Assembly (NCBI GenBank): GCA_963796565.1
Contig: CAWCMA010000004.1
Location: 315,694-379,693, forward strand
Origin: JAKAVN01 sp963796565
GTDB lineage: Bacteria; Desulfobacterota; Binatia; Binatales; Binataceae
Direction: 5' to 3'
DNA length: 64,000 nt
The position numbers were made by a program, and so were the translations under genes. Below the pieces are notes generated by a model, which searched no databases, was not told where the DNA came from, and saw only the letters and a list, made by a program, of their open reading frames with translations. The stretch's first letter is position 1. The number at the start of each line of letters is the position of its first letter. Positions 1 to 10,466 of the stretch are shown piece by piece.

Positions 1-324
1 TGAAATGATCAGGTTGTCGAGCGGCGCGCCGTTTTGCATATGGCCCTGGCCGATCAGCATTACGTTGCTCGCGATTAGCGGGGTCTGGACCGCGCCGTGC
101 AGCTCGTTGGTCAACTGGGCGAGGACCGCACGCGCTTGACGGTTGCTCAGCAATCGGCCTTCGGCGTGGGTCTTGCCGGCGGCCACGGCGTGGAACGCGC
201 CCGCCAGCATCACCATGACAACCCCGAGAATCGCCACCGCGAGCATTATCTCGATCAGCGTGAAGCCGCGGCTGAGCCCGTGGCGCGGCGGTGCAAGGCT
301 GCGATCTGTGCGGCGCACGGCCAT
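1..324 (-). CDS. gspJ: Type II secretion minor pseudopilin GspJ (partial, C-terminus outside window)
   Basis: Minor pseudopilin of the type II secretion pseudopilus. Translation from the ATG at 324 gives 108 codons without a stop up to the window edge. A prepilin peptidase site (R-G followed by F-T-L-I-E) lies at residues 19-24, then a hydrophobic helix, the N-terminal hallmark of type IV pilin-like proteins. The start overlaps the gspI stop (TGATG), consistent with translational coupling as the last visible gene of a gspEFGHIJ operon. The J assignment rests on order after gspI; the globular part typical of GspJ is only partly inside the window. Confidence 0.82.
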   Translation of the reverse strand, partial: MAVRRTDRSLAPPRHGLSRGFTLIEIMLAVAILGVVMVMLAGAFHAVAAGKTHAEGRLLSNRQARAVLAQLTNELHGAVQTPLIASNVMLIGQGHMQNGAPLDNLIIS

Positions 325-842
325 CAGTCCTCTGGCGGCGGGGCGGAGCCTGGCGATCCGTTCGGTGCCGCGCCTTGCGCCGGCTGGCCCTGCGGCGTGA
401 CCACCTGCGGCGCCGGATTGTGCATGAACTCGACCACCGAGTAGTTGCGTCCGAGGTGAGGGCCGTAAAGCACGTGAATTTCGACCATCCGCAGGTCATG
501 GAAAACCGACGACGGCGTGACCGAGCGCGTCCAGCGGAAGTTGGGATAGCGGCCGGAGTACATCTGGTCGAAGTTGCCGCTGGTGGCGCCGAGTGCCGGG
601 AAACGCTCGAGCTCGGCCTGCGTCATGAGGGCCTGCGCGAGCATCGCGGCGCGCGAGATGTCCTGTCCGCGGATGACGCTTTGGAGGTCCTGATGCTCGA
701 GCGAAAGCAGCGCGAGCAGGGCGATGCCGAGCACGGCGATCGCGATCATCACCTCGAGCAGCGTAAAGCCGGCCCACATGGCGCGCGCGATTTTTCCGGC
801 GGCCGCGCTCGGCCCGGCGAGGGTGTTCGGCCCGGGGCTCAT
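324..842 (-). CDS. gspI: Type II secretion minor pseudopilin GspI
   Basis: Minor pseudopilin that forms the pseudopilus tip with GspJ and GspK. The start ATG at 842 overlaps the gspH stop as ATGA, giving 172 aa. Residues around 28-34 carry the prepilin peptidase site A-G/FTLLEV followed by a hydrophobic helix (MIAIAVLGIALLALLSL). The gene lies between gspH and gspJ in the usual order. The leader is longer than in classical GspI, and the C-terminus is a Pro/Gly/Ala-rich tail of about 35 residues, which is unusual but plausible in a GC-rich lineage. Confidence 0.88.
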   Translation of the reverse strand: MSPGPNTLAGPSAAAGKIARAMWAGFTLLEVMIAIAVLGIALLALLSLEHQDLQSVIRGQDISRAAMLAQALMTQAELERFPALGATSGNFDQMYSGRYPNFRWTRSVTPSSVFHDLRMVEIHVLYGPHLGRNYSVVEFMHNPAPQVVTPQGQPAQGAAPNGSPGSAPPPED

Positions 843-1468
843 TGCGTATTGGCGAGCGCTGTGACCGGCGGCACGTCGCCGCTCACGATTCCGACGTCGC
901 CGGTCAGCGGATTGAAACTCAACGTCATGACCTCGCCCGAAACACTGGCCAGATGGATGACCGTCGCGTCGACGTAGCCCTCGGGATAGAACTGGCAGCT
1001 TATCGAGCCCGCTTTGGCCCCGCCGATCCCCTCGACCGAGACGTCGCGCAGAATGAGCCCCGGCGGCATCACGACCTTGTCGCCCCACGGGCCGCTATAA
1101 GGGAGGAATTTGGGCGCGGGCCCATAGGGATCCAGGCGCGTGACGTAGTAGCCGTTGTGGTCAAGGTCGAAGGTCATTCGGTAGATGACTTTCTGGTTCG
1201 AGGCTTCGTCATAGAGATAGTTGGCGCGTCCGGCAAGGCGGCGCGCTTCGCTCTTGAGCTGGGCGCCGTGGAACCCTCCCAGGTATGGGATCGCCAGTGT
1301 CATCATCAGCCCCATGATGAAGATCACGACGGCGATTTCGAGCAGGGTGAAGCCGGGCGCGCCGCCCGCGGGAGTACGCCGCTCCAGGCCCGCGCGCGCC
1401 GCGCCGCCGCGCACAGTAACCGGCGGCTCGAATCGCGCCCGCGCGCGCCTGGAGCGAGGCTGGGTCAC
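839..1468 (-). CDS. gspH: Type II secretion minor pseudopilin GspH
   Basis: Pseudopilin of the type II secretion system. I chose the GTG at 1468, which overlaps the gspG stop (GTGA) and gives 209 aa; a longer reading would run deep into gspG. A long basic leader is followed by P-G/FTLLEI near residues 38-44, then a hydrophobic segment and a GspH-like globular region. Its position between gspG and gspI supports H. The C-terminal 30 residues contain a TLSFNPLTGD strand typical of GspH/FimT-type folds. Confidence 0.87.
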   Translation of the reverse strand: MTQPRSRRARARFEPPVTVRGGAARAGLERRTPAGGAPGFTLLEIAVVIFIMGLMMTLAIPYLGGFHGAQLKSEARRLAGRANYLYDEASNQKVIYRMTFDLDHNGYYVTRLDPYGPAPKFLPYSGPWGDKVVMPPGLILRDVSVEGIGGAKAGSISCQFYPEGYVDATVIHLASVSGEVMTLSFNPLTGDVGIVSGDVPPVTALANTQ

Positions 1469-1926
1469 GACGAACTGCCGTCGATATCTTCGTCCTTGCC
1501 GGTGCCGCCAGGCTTGCCGTCGGCGCCGAACGATTTCAGCGCGTAGGCGTTGCCGTCGCTCTGGTAGAAGTACGGGGTGCCCCATGGATCGAGCGGCACC
1601 TTTTCAATGTAGCCGCCTTGCTCGTAATTGGCCGGCTGCCGGCCGCCGGTCGGCGCGCTGACCAGCGAGGTCAGGCCCTGGTCGCTGGTCGGGTAGTAGC
1701 CGTTGTCGAGATAGTAGCGGTCGAGCGCGGTTTTGATCTCGGAGATGTCGGCCTCGGCCTTGGTGCGCTTGGCCTTATCGGTGGCGCCTCTGAGGCTTTG
1801 CACCACGATAGTGGCGAGCAGTCCGAGGATCAGGATGACGACCATGATCTCGATCAGCGTGAAGCCCGCTTCGAGCTTGTGCAGCCGCGGCGTTCGTTCC
1901 ATTGTTATGCGCCCCCGTGTCGTCAT
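1465..1926 (-). CDS. gspG: Type II secretion major pseudopilin GspG
   Basis: Major pseudopilin that builds the periplasmic piston. The 153 aa length is normal. The prepilin peptidase motif G/FTLIEIMVV lies near residues 21-29, followed by the conserved helix. The family signature YYLDNGYYPTSDQGL is present around residues 71-85, and the C-terminal DPWGTPY motif plus an acidic Asp-rich end match the calcium-binding GspG C-terminus. The ATG at 1926 overlaps the gspF stop (ATGA). An alternative start at 1902 would give a shorter leader. Confidence 0.95.
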   Translation of the reverse strand: MTTRGRITMERTPRLHKLEAGFTLIEIMVVILILGLLATIVVQSLRGATDKAKRTKAEADISEIKTALDRYYLDNGYYPTSDQGLTSLVSAPTGGRQPANYEQGGYIEKVPLDPWGTPYFYQSDGNAYALKSFGADGKPGGTGKDEDIDGSSS

Positions 1927-3143
1927 TTCATCAACTGGTTCAATTGGAAGATTGGCAGCAGGATCGCCAGCATCATGAACAGGATAATCCCCGCCATCGC
2001 CAAGGTCATCAGTGGCTCCAGCAGCGTGGTGAGCTGGTTGAGCGAGCGCTCGACTTCGCGTTCGTAAGTGTCGGCCACCCGCTCGAGCATCGACTCGAGC
2101 TCGCCCGAGCGTTCGCCCACGCGGATCATCTCGATCAAGAGCGGCGGAAACAATCCACTCTGGGCCAGCGGGTGAGTCATCCCGTGGCCCTCGCGAATCG
2201 AGGTGCGGCTCTCTTCGACCGCGTCGGCCATCAGTCCGTTAGTAACCACGTGCTTGACCGAGGCCAGCGCGGGCAGCAATTGCACCCCGCTTTGCAGCAT
2301 CGTGGCCAGCGTGCGCGAAAAACGCGCGCACAACACGCGGATGACCGTCCCGCCGATGTACGGCATGTGCAGAAGCCAGGTGTCGTAAAGGCGCCGGCCC
2401 CGTTTGGTCGAGAGCCCATACATGATTCCGGCGACGGTGCCTCCGATCAGCAACAGCAGGAGCATCCAGTAGCCCGAGATAAAGTTCGAGATCGTGATCA
2501 GAATTACGGTGGGCAAGGGCAGGGCGGCGTTGCTCTGCTGAAAGATGGTAGCGACCTGCGGCACCACGTAACTCATCAGGAAAAACATGATCGCGCCGCC
2601 CACGCATACCATGATCACCGGGTAGGTCAGCGCGTGAGTCACTTTGGCCTTGAATTCGGCCTGATTTTCGCTGAAGTCGGCGACCCGGTTGAGCACGGTC
2701 TCGAGCGCGCCAGCGGCCTCGCCCGCGCGCACCATCCCGATATACAGGTCGGAGAAAGTGTCGGGATGGGCGGCGAGCGCGTCGCCCAGCGAGGTGCCCT
2801 CGCGCACGCGCTCGCGAACCTGAGAGAGCAGGCGCTTGGCTACCGGCCGGGTCGATTGGTCGGCCAGCGCGGCGAGCGCGTCGACCAGTTGCACGCCCGC
2901 GCCGAGCAGCGAGCTTAGCTGACGCGTGAGCAGAGAAAGCTCGGCGGGTGGGATACGCCGGCCGAAGGACGGAAAGTAGTCGCTTAGGCTGCGCTTGACC
3001 GCCGCCGCTTCCTCCGCCAGGTCGATGGGAAAGATGCCGCGCTCGCGCAGCTTGCCGCGCGCCGTGCGTACGCTGTCCGCGTCGACGACGCCGGCTACCG
3101 AGCGGCCGTTGGCGGCCAATCCACGATAGGCGAAAACAGGCAT
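1923..3143 (-). CDS. gspF: Type II secretion inner membrane platform protein GspF
   Basis: Polytopic inner membrane protein that couples the GspE ATPase to the pseudopilus. Length is 406 aa, as usual. Two T2SSF repeats are visible (about residues 70-195 and 275-395), each starting with an LSLLTRQLSSLL-type or FSRTLATML-type helix and ending in transmembrane helices. It starts 24 nt after gspE and overlaps gspG by 4 nt, so it belongs to the same transcription unit. Confidence 0.95.
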   Translation of the reverse strand: MPVFAYRGLAANGRSVAGVVDADSVRTARGKLRERGIFPIDLAEEAAAVKRSLSDYFPSFGRRIPPAELSLLTRQLSSLLGAGVQLVDALAALADQSTRPVAKRLLSQVRERVREGTSLGDALAAHPDTFSDLYIGMVRAGEAAGALETVLNRVADFSENQAEFKAKVTHALTYPVIMVCVGGAIMFFLMSYVVPQVATIFQQSNAALPLPTVILITISNFISGYWMLLLLLIGGTVAGIMYGLSTKRGRRLYDTWLLHMPYIGGTVIRVLCARFSRTLATMLQSGVQLLPALASVKHVVTNGLMADAVEESRTSIREGHGMTHPLAQSGLFPPLLIEMIRVGERSGELESMLERVADTYEREVERSLNQLTTLLEPLMTLAMAGIILFMMLAILLPIFQLNQLMK

Positions 3144-3167
3144 CGCTAGTGAACTTGGAATGCCGGC

Positions 3168-4889
<1,722 letters not shown>

Positions 4890-5121
4890 CAGATCAATTA
4901 ATCGCCCGCCTTCCAGCCGCCGCGCCTCGCGTCGCCGCGCCGTCCTCCAGACCGCGTCGGCTCTCCAAGCGCCTCGCGCCGGTTACACATCCGCCATCTT
5001 CAATTAGACACGATGGCTCGGTGGCGTTGCAACATGCTCCTTTTGGACCGGCGCGTTACGGCCGCTTAGGCCGGCCTCGCGAAGCTGTGAGCCGCTTTTC
5101 TCCGGAAGCCTCTCGCGGCGC

Positions 5122-5544
5122 CTAGTAATGACGCTGATTGCCGGTGGTCGAGCCCGGACCGCTGAAGCCGAAGCTGAGCCCGGGACCACCCTTCTTCGAG
5201 GGCATCGTATGAGTCTGCTCCTTCCACGACGCCAGCTTGCCGTCGACGAAAGTTAGATCGACGAACTCGCCCTGGTCGCCCTCCTTGGTGTTGGTGTAGA
5301 GCAGCGTGGCAGCGATGTCATTAGTGTTGGAGCGTTTGGCGTAGCTCCAGATCTGGGTGTCCTGGTCGGCGTCCTGGCGCAGATCGGGCTCGCCCCACTG
5401 CTGATGCACGTCGACGGTGCTCTCGCCGACCTTGAGGTCGTGTTGCATGCGCGCGGCGCGCACCTGGGTCGAGGCCTGATAGGCGACGCCGCATCCGCCC
5501 AGCGCCAGGGCGAGGGCGGCGACCAGATACAGCCGAAGTCTCAT
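5122..5544 (-). CDS. Small lipoprotein, SmpA/BamE-like
   Basis: Predicted outer membrane lipoprotein of 140 aa. The signal peptide ends in the lipobox LGGC (Cys about residue 18 from the chosen start). The segment KVGESTVDVHQQWGEPD followed by W-S-Y resembles the SmpA/BamE fold (two helices, then a GxPD turn and strands). An in-frame ATG at 5565 would add seven residues; 5544 gives a more typical signal peptide, and neither has a clear Shine-Dalgarno. It lies 232 bp upstream of gspE on the same strand. Function is inferred from fold-level similarity only. Confidence 0.68.
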   Translation of the reverse strand: MRLRLYLVAALALALGGCGVAYQASTQVRAARMQHDLKVGESTVDVHQQWGEPDLRQDADQDTQIWSYAKRSNTNDIAATLLYTNTKEGDQGEFVDLTFVDGKLASWKEQTHTMPSKKGGPGLSFGFSGPGSTTGNQRHY

Positions 5545-5611
5545 GGCGCAAAATTTCGTCATCATCCGCGTCGGAAGTCAACTTGCGGCCTTCCAGAAGT
5601 GACCATAGTTC

Positions 5612-5729
5612 GTCATCCTGAGCGAGAGTTGCGCGAGTCGAAGGACCCCAGATCTTCCCGAACGAGCGTCGCTCACGCTTGGCGCGAAAAGACCGGGGGT
5701 CCTCGACTCGCCGACTCGCTCGGGATGAC
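5612..5729. repeat. REP-like imperfect inverted repeat
   Basis: The left arm at 5612-5649 starts GTCATCCTGAGCGAG and ends in CGAAGGACCCC. The right arm at 5695-5729 is its imperfect reverse complement, ending CTCGGGATGAC. The GTCATCCTGAGCGA...CGAAGGA pattern is the outer part of a widespread intergenic palindromic repeat. It lies between the lipoprotein gene and an orphan gene. The rest of the stretch up to 6042 shows no gene that I can support. Confidence 0.7.
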
Positions 5730-6042
5730 TAGAGGGCCAAGAGCGGCGCAATTCGCGAGAGGCCGAAATCCGAATCCGCGAGTTGCGCTGTGGGATCAAA
5801 CTCGGACGGGCGCTTGAAGCTTGCCTCGACTGGTCGAAATGGGACGGCCGCAGGGCGCTTCCTCAGATACGACAGGCAGGCCGTCTCTGCTGGGAGTTGC
5901 CTACACGAAAATATCGGCCGGAACGGACGTGTTCTTACGGGGGCACCTCTCTTCACCGACGCTCCTCAGCCATTATGCTCTGATGAAAAATTAGCTCTAA
6001 ACAGATAAGGTTTTTAAGCCGCGAGTTGGGGCAAAGATTCTC

Positions 6043-6792
6043 ATGGAGATGGAGTTCCAGCTTTCCGGAAAATTTGGCTTCGCACCGCGCGTCACAAGCA
6101 TCCTGAATTCGATTGACGACGCGGCTCTTTCTCACCTCCACTACAGGCTTCGGCATCCTGCCGATAGCTTCCATGCTGTCTTTTCGGAAGTAGCTCAGAA
6201 CTTTCTCGCCCTGCTTCAGAGGGTTTATCACTCGATCATTAAGCAGGACACAAATGTTTTTAGGCGTGTGAACAATGCGCTGAAGCATTCGAGCAATTGT
6301 CTCCGTCCCGTCACGGTTTTGATCGATTCTCGGCCATGCCTCGGATACTTCGTTGAAAGTGCAACTTCAGATGGAACTATCGGACCTAGCGAGGTTTCTC
6401 ACAAAGGATCCTATGGCCAGAGCACCGCAAATTCGTTCAATCGAGACTTGCGCCTTCTATATCGCTGCATCTACCTGATAGCAGAGGCCCTGAGAAGGGC
6501 TGTCGTATTGCAGTATCGGGAGCGACATAACTGCGATCCTCCGGAGGGCATAGGGACGCCATATGACGATGCGCTTTGCAAAGAACTTTTCAATCAGATC
6601 TCCGCGTTACCACAGGTCTACTATTCAAAGGAGGCCGGGAAAGTGATTCCGTTGGCGAACATAAGACTGGATGATACCGGGCCAGTCCTTACGTTCGCTG
6701 CCTCCAAGGCGCCAATGCTTTACGGTCAGTTTCTTACATCTACTGCAGCCGTGGTGAACAGAGATGGGAAGTACAAACTTCCCCTTCGTTGA
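6043..6792 (+). CDS. Hypothetical protein of lower GC content
   Basis: The frame encodes 249 aa that I do not recognise. Amino acid composition looks protein-like: Leu-rich helical stretches (NFLALLQRVYHSII, LLYRCIYLIAEALRRAVV) separated by ordinary loops, with no signal peptide and no repeats. Base composition is visibly less GC-rich than its neighbours, suggesting acquisition by transfer. No good Shine-Dalgarno precedes the ATG at 6043, so the start is uncertain (an ATG at 6049 is equally possible). The gene stands alone between a repeat and a convergent oxygenase gene. Confidence 0.55.
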   Translation: MEMEFQLSGKFGFAPRVTSILNSIDDAALSHLHYRLRHPADSFHAVFSEVAQNFLALLQRVYHSIIKQDTNVFRRVNNALKHSSNCLRPVTVLIDSRPCLGYFVESATSDGTIGPSEVSHKGSYGQSTANSFNRDLRLLYRCIYLIAEALRRAVVLQYRERHNCDPPEGIGTPYDDALCKELFNQISALPQVYYSKEAGKVIPLANIRLDDTGPVLTFAASKAPMLYGQFLTSTAAVVNRDGKYKLPLR

Positions 6793-6903
6793 ACAGCACC
6801 GATAGTAGAGGTCAACTGGCTACAACCGCTCCCAGTGTCCCGTGAGTATGCATGCACCGTCGGCAAGCGAAAGCTTCGGGGTAGTGGCGTGCGTATGCTG
6901 CAC

Positions 6904-8085
6904 TCAGACGAAAATGTCGGCTGGGAAGCCGCGGTCGTTGATGAAGGTGCCCATCTCGGCCATCGCGAAGGTCCGTCCGGCGCGCTGTGGGTTGTTGAGC
7001 GCGTGGGCGCGGATCGCATGCACGTCGCGGAAGTAGCGCTGAATCGGATTATCGAGAAAGATCGCGCGCCCGCCGCTTGACTCGAACATCAGGTCGACCG
7101 CGTGCACGCTGAGCCGCACCGCATTGGCCGCGTCCCAGCGAAGCCGCGCGCGCCGCGCGACGCCTATTTCACGCCCCTCGGCGGCGAGCCGCATCATCTC
7201 GTCGAATGTATCGAGCATCCGCTGGCGTGCGCCGTCGACCTCGGAGGTGGCCTCCGCCAGGCGCATCTGCGCGAACGGGTCCTCCGCGACAATCTTGTGG
7301 TCGTACGCGGCGCGCCGCTCTCGGCTGCCCTCGCGCCAGCATTCCAGCGCTCCGACAGCCGCGCCGATCGCCGGGGCCGCGATGGCGTAGGCGAACACCG
7401 ACGCCCACGCCAGGCGATAAAGCGCGCCTGGATTGACCGCCTGGCCGGGATTGTCGCGGTTGTAGGCGTCGAGGAATTTGTGCGTGCGATACTCGGGAAC
7501 GAACGCGCCGTTGACCACGATGTCCTTGCTACCCGACCCGGTGAGTCCCATCACGTGCCAGTTGTCGTCGATCTCGTAGTCGCTCCGCGGCAGCAGGTAG
7601 CTGCGCGCATCCGGAGTGCCGTCGGGATTGCGCGTCGAGCCACCCAGGATCGCCCAATGGCAGAAGTCGCATCCGCTCGAGAATGACCATCGCCCGCTCA
7701 CCCGAAAGCCGCCCTCGACGCCCTCGATCTTCCCGGTAGGCGCGTAGGACGACGAGGCCTGAACCGTCGCGTCTTTGCTCCAGACCTCCTGCTGTGCGCG
7801 CTCGGGGAACGCCGCAAGCTGCCAGGAGTGGACGCCCAGCACACCGAGCACCCATCCAGTGGACGGGCACGCGGCGCCGACCTCCATCACCGCGCGATAA
7901 AACACCGCGGGATGTAACTCGAAGCCGCCCCATCGTGCGGGCTGCAGTGCGCGCAGGAGCCCGGCGCGCTGGAAATCCAGCCAGCTCGCGTCGGGCAGGC
8001 GCCGCGTGCGCTCGGTCAGCGCGGCGCGCTCGCGAAAGGCCGGGATGAGCTCACGTACGCGCTCGAGGTATTCGTCGCCATTCAT
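6904..8085 (-). CDS. Acyl-CoA dehydrogenase-fold flavin monooxygenase (HsaA-like)
   Basis: Probable FMNH2/FADH2-dependent oxygenase component of a two-component (group D) hydroxylase. The 393 aa length and layout match the HsaA/HpaB-type acyl-CoA dehydrogenase superfamily: helical N-terminus ending in RWGG, a central beta region with GRWSFSSGCDFCHWAILGG and WHVMGLTGSGSKDI, and a helical C-terminus with the SSGGRAIF motif. There is no catalytic Glu base as in true acyl-CoA dehydrogenases that I could identify. I chose the ATG at 8085; a reading from 8145 has a non-conserved leader. Substrate unknown; an aromatic or steroid-type phenol is one possibility. Confidence 0.82.
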   Translation of the reverse strand: MNGDEYLERVRELIPAFRERAALTERTRRLPDASWLDFQRAGLLRALQPARWGGFELHPAVFYRAVMEVGAACPSTGWVLGVLGVHSWQLAAFPERAQQEVWSKDATVQASSSYAPTGKIEGVEGGFRVSGRWSFSSGCDFCHWAILGGSTRNPDGTPDARSYLLPRSDYEIDDNWHVMGLTGSGSKDIVVNGAFVPEYRTHKFLDAYNRDNPGQAVNPGALYRLAWASVFAYAIAAPAIGAAVGALECWREGSRERRAAYDHKIVAEDPFAQMRLAEATSEVDGARQRMLDTFDEMMRLAAEGREIGVARRARLRWDAANAVRLSVHAVDLMFESSGGRAIFLDNPIQRYFRDVHAIRAHALNNPQRAGRTFAMAEMGTFINDRGFPADIFV

Positions 8086-8289
8086 TTTGATTGCCTCGCA
8101 GGGCGGCCGGCGGTTGCGCGTTTCGATCGGCGCTCGCGCGCCCAAGGCCCCCGGGGCTAGCTTCTCGCATCGGGCCGGCCAACTTCAACTCGCATCGAGG
8201 GGCGTCCCGGGCGACGGCGGATCGGTATGACCAGCGCAAAGCCATTCGTGCTATAACCGCTGCCGTTGGTTGGCGACGAGGAGGAATCG

Positions 8290-8529
8290 ATGCCGCGCAA
8301 GCTACGGCTGGTCAAGGGCGCTGCGGAACGCGCGGCGCTGGTTTACGGGATGCGAATCTTCGCCCAGAGCGACGTGGCAGGCGTCGAGGACGCACAGGTG
8401 CGGCTCAATAACGGCAGCACCGGGCGGGTCACGATGCATCTGATCGAGGGTACGCGCGCACAGATTCGCCGCCAGCTCATGCAGAGCATCGACGCATTTT
8501 TCGAACTGCTGGGCGACGAGGAACATTAG
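8290..8529 (+). CDS. Small hypothetical protein
   Basis: A 79 aa soluble protein with a strong Shine-Dalgarno (GAGGAGG) before the ATG at 8290. The sequence has a basic N-terminus (MPRKLRLVKG) and a helical C-terminus rich in Gln, Arg and acidic residues. It is not a family I recognise. It is divergent from the HsaA-like oxygenase and precedes the enoyl-CoA hydratase by 78 bp on the same strand, so it may share a promoter with the catabolic genes. Confidence 0.6.
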   Translation: MPRKLRLVKGAAERAALVYGMRIFAQSDVAGVEDAQVRLNNGSTGRVTMHLIEGTRAQIRRQLMQSIDAFFELLGDEEH

Positions 8530-8607
8530 CGCACGGGACCGCACAGCCGACCGCAACTACGACCGTCAGCAACCAAAACCCCGTCAAGGGAAATCGAGAG
8601 GCAAGCG

Positions 8608-9387
8608 ATGGAGCTCAAGTTCATCAAGTACGAGAAACGCGGCCATCTGGCCTACATCACGTTCAACCGCCCCGAGGTCATGAACGCATTGCATCCGCCG
8701 TGTCATCTCGAGATGGACCAGGTGTGGGACGACTTCGAGGGCGACCGGGAGATGTGGGTCGCGATCCTGACCGGAGCGGGCGAGCGTGCGTTTTCCGCCG
8801 GCAACGATCTTAAATGGACCGCGGAACATCGCCGCGAACGCCCGCAGATGGGCAAGGGCGGATTCGCCGGAATCACCTCGCGCTTCGATCTCACCAAGCC
8901 GATCATCGCCGCGGTCAACGGCTTCGCGCTGGGCGGCGGATGCGAGATCGCGCTCGCTTGCGACATCATCATCGCCGCCGACCACGCACGCCTGGGTTTG
9001 CCGGAGCCGCGGGTCGGCCTGATGGCGGGCGCCGGTGGAGTCCATCGCCTGCCGCGTCACATCCCGCTCAAGATCGCGATGGGCATGATCCTGACCGGCA
9101 AGCCCCTGAGCGCATCGGAGGCTCATCGATGGGGCCTGGTGAACGAAGTCGTGCCGCTGAAGGACCTGATCGCGACGGCCGAGCGATGGGCCGGGGAGAT
9201 CATGGAATGCTCGCCGGTGTCGATCCAGGCGAGCAAGCAAGCCGCGATGAGCGGGCTTGGGATGGGGCTTGAGGAGGCGTGCGTGCACAAGTTTCCCGGG
9301 ACGGAGAAGTTGTGGAACTCCAAGGACGCGATCGAAGGGCCACTCGCGTTTGCGCAAAAACGCAAGCCGCAATGGAAGAACGAGTAG
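8608..9387 (+). CDS. Enoyl-CoA hydratase/isomerase family protein
   Basis: Crotonase-fold enzyme of 259 aa acting on acyl-CoA thioesters, probably in fatty or aromatic acid degradation. Visible are the first oxyanion-hole segment AFSAGNDLKW (residues 58-67), the second oxyanion-hole GFALGGGCEIALACD (about 104-118) and a Glu in LPEPRVGLMAGAGG at the position of the catalytic Glu (about 132-134). The ATG follows a GAGAGGCAAGCG ribosome site. The next gene is a hotdog thioesterase, consistent with CoA-ester catabolism. Confidence 0.9.
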   Translation: MELKFIKYEKRGHLAYITFNRPEVMNALHPPCHLEMDQVWDDFEGDREMWVAILTGAGERAFSAGNDLKWTAEHRRERPQMGKGGFAGITSRFDLTKPIIAAVNGFALGGGCEIALACDIIIAADHARLGLPEPRVGLMAGAGGVHRLPRHIPLKIAMGMILTGKPLSASEAHRWGLVNEVVPLKDLIATAERWAGEIMECSPVSIQASKQAAMSGLGMGLEEACVHKFPGTEKLWNSKDAIEGPLAFAQKRKPQWKNE

Positions 9388-9476
9388 AACGATAGAACCC
9401 TTCGTGGTGGGGCCTGACCTCCGGAAGGGGAGAACGTCTGCCCCGGAGAGAGGGCGTCTGGAAGGGAGGGCGTCTG

Positions 9477-9890
9477 ATGGACTCGTTTGCGGTTATCGAA
9501 GAGAAAAAAATGCCGTTCGCCGAGCTGCTCGGCGTGCGGATTCTGAGCGCCGCCCCGGAACGCCTGACGGCCGAGATGGTCGTGCGGGAAAACCTCTGTA
9601 CGCTGCCCCCGGTGCTGCACGGCGGAGCGGTGATGGCGTTCGCCGATTCGCTTGGCGCCTATGCGACGATGCTCAACCTTGCCGAGGGCGCCAGCACCAC
9701 GACCATCGAGTCGAAAACCAATTTTCTGGCCCCGGCCCCCGCCGGCACGACCGTTACCGGCGAGTGCACGGCGCTCCATCGCGGGCGCCGCACGATGGTC
9801 TGGCAGACGCGAATCACCAACGCGCAGGGGAGGTTGCTGGCCATCGTTACCCAGACTCAGATGGTGCTCGAGGCGCCCGCGCGCGGTTGA
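9477..9890 (+). CDS. PaaI-type hotdog-fold acyl-CoA thioesterase
   Basis: A 137 aa single hotdog domain. The signature LHGGAVMAFADSLGAYAT (residues 45-62) matches the PaaI/YbgC-related thioesterase family, where the HGG-containing loop and a following Asp contribute to catalysis on acyl- or aryl-CoA. It lies 89 bp downstream of the enoyl-CoA hydratase and could release or trim pathway CoA esters. The exact substrate cannot be read from sequence. Confidence 0.86.
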   Translation: MDSFAVIEEKKMPFAELLGVRILSAAPERLTAEMVVRENLCTLPPVLHGGAVMAFADSLGAYATMLNLAEGASTTTIESKTNFLAPAPAGTTVTGECTALHRGRRTMVWQTRITNAQGRLLAIVTQTQMVLEAPARG

Positions 9891-9937
9891 CATCGGCGTG
9901 ACGAAAGTTTTTGATGACCCATTCCAGCCGGAGGAGC

Positions 9938-10420
9938 ATGCGCAGGATGATAACGCGTCGCGAGATGATGAAGACGATGGCCGGTTCGGCCGCGGTGGCA
10001 TCGCAACTGTTCGCCGCGATGGCGCTGGCACAGGCCGCCGAGGGTGACGCGAAGGGTGAGGGCAAGGCCCCCAATCCTCTGGCGTCCGATAAGGGCGTTA
10101 CCGTTCGCCCGATCATGCAGCACGATATGCCTGACGCGCCGGGCAAGCAGATCAGCATGGTGATTGTCGACTTCGCACCGGGCGCCGGCAACTCGCCGCA
10201 TCGCCATCCGGGCTCGACCGTCGTGTACGTATTGGAGGGTTCGGTGGTGAGCGAGGTCGATCCGGACAAGCCCGTCACCTACCACGCCGGACAATCGTGG
10301 TATGAACTCCCGATGCACACGCATCGCATCGCACGCAACGCCAGCAAGACTCGCCCCGCAAAGATCCTTGCGGTGCTCATCTCGGATAAGGGCCAGGAAC
10401 TGGTTCTGCCGCCGGGTTAG
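9938..10420 (+). CDS. Exported cupin-domain protein
   Basis: A 160 aa protein with an N-terminal export signal containing twin arginines (TRREMMKTMAGSA) and an Ala-rich hydrophobic stretch ending near AQA, suggesting Tat or Sec export. The cupin metal motif 1 is seen as PHRHPGSTVVYVLEGSV, and motif 2 as YHAGQSWYELPMHTHRI, so one double-stranded beta-helix with His ligands is expected. I chose the ATG at 9938 behind GGAGG; starts at 9914 or 9947 are possible. Role unknown; perhaps a small-molecule sensor or a dioxygenase-like enzyme. Confidence 0.8.
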   Translation: MRRMITRREMMKTMAGSAAVASQLFAAMALAQAAEGDAKGEGKAPNPLASDKGVTVRPIMQHDMPDAPGKQISMVIVDFAPGAGNSPHRHPGSTVVYVLEGSVVSEVDPDKPVTYHAGQSWYELPMHTHRIARNASKTRPAKILAVLISDKGQELVLPPG

Positions 10421-10466
10421 TGCCGGAAGGGCGCTGAGCGACCCGCCTGACCAGGGCCCGATGGGC

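Noticed and set aside
839..1585. Long upstream reading of gspH from 1585
   Set aside because: It overlaps gspG by 120 bp with non-conserved Arg-rich sequence; the GTG at 1468 overlaps the gspG stop by 4 nt like the other junctions.
5953..6288. Minus-strand 111 aa frame opposite the orphan gene
   Set aside because: No ribosome site; it overlaps a longer and more protein-like plus-strand frame.
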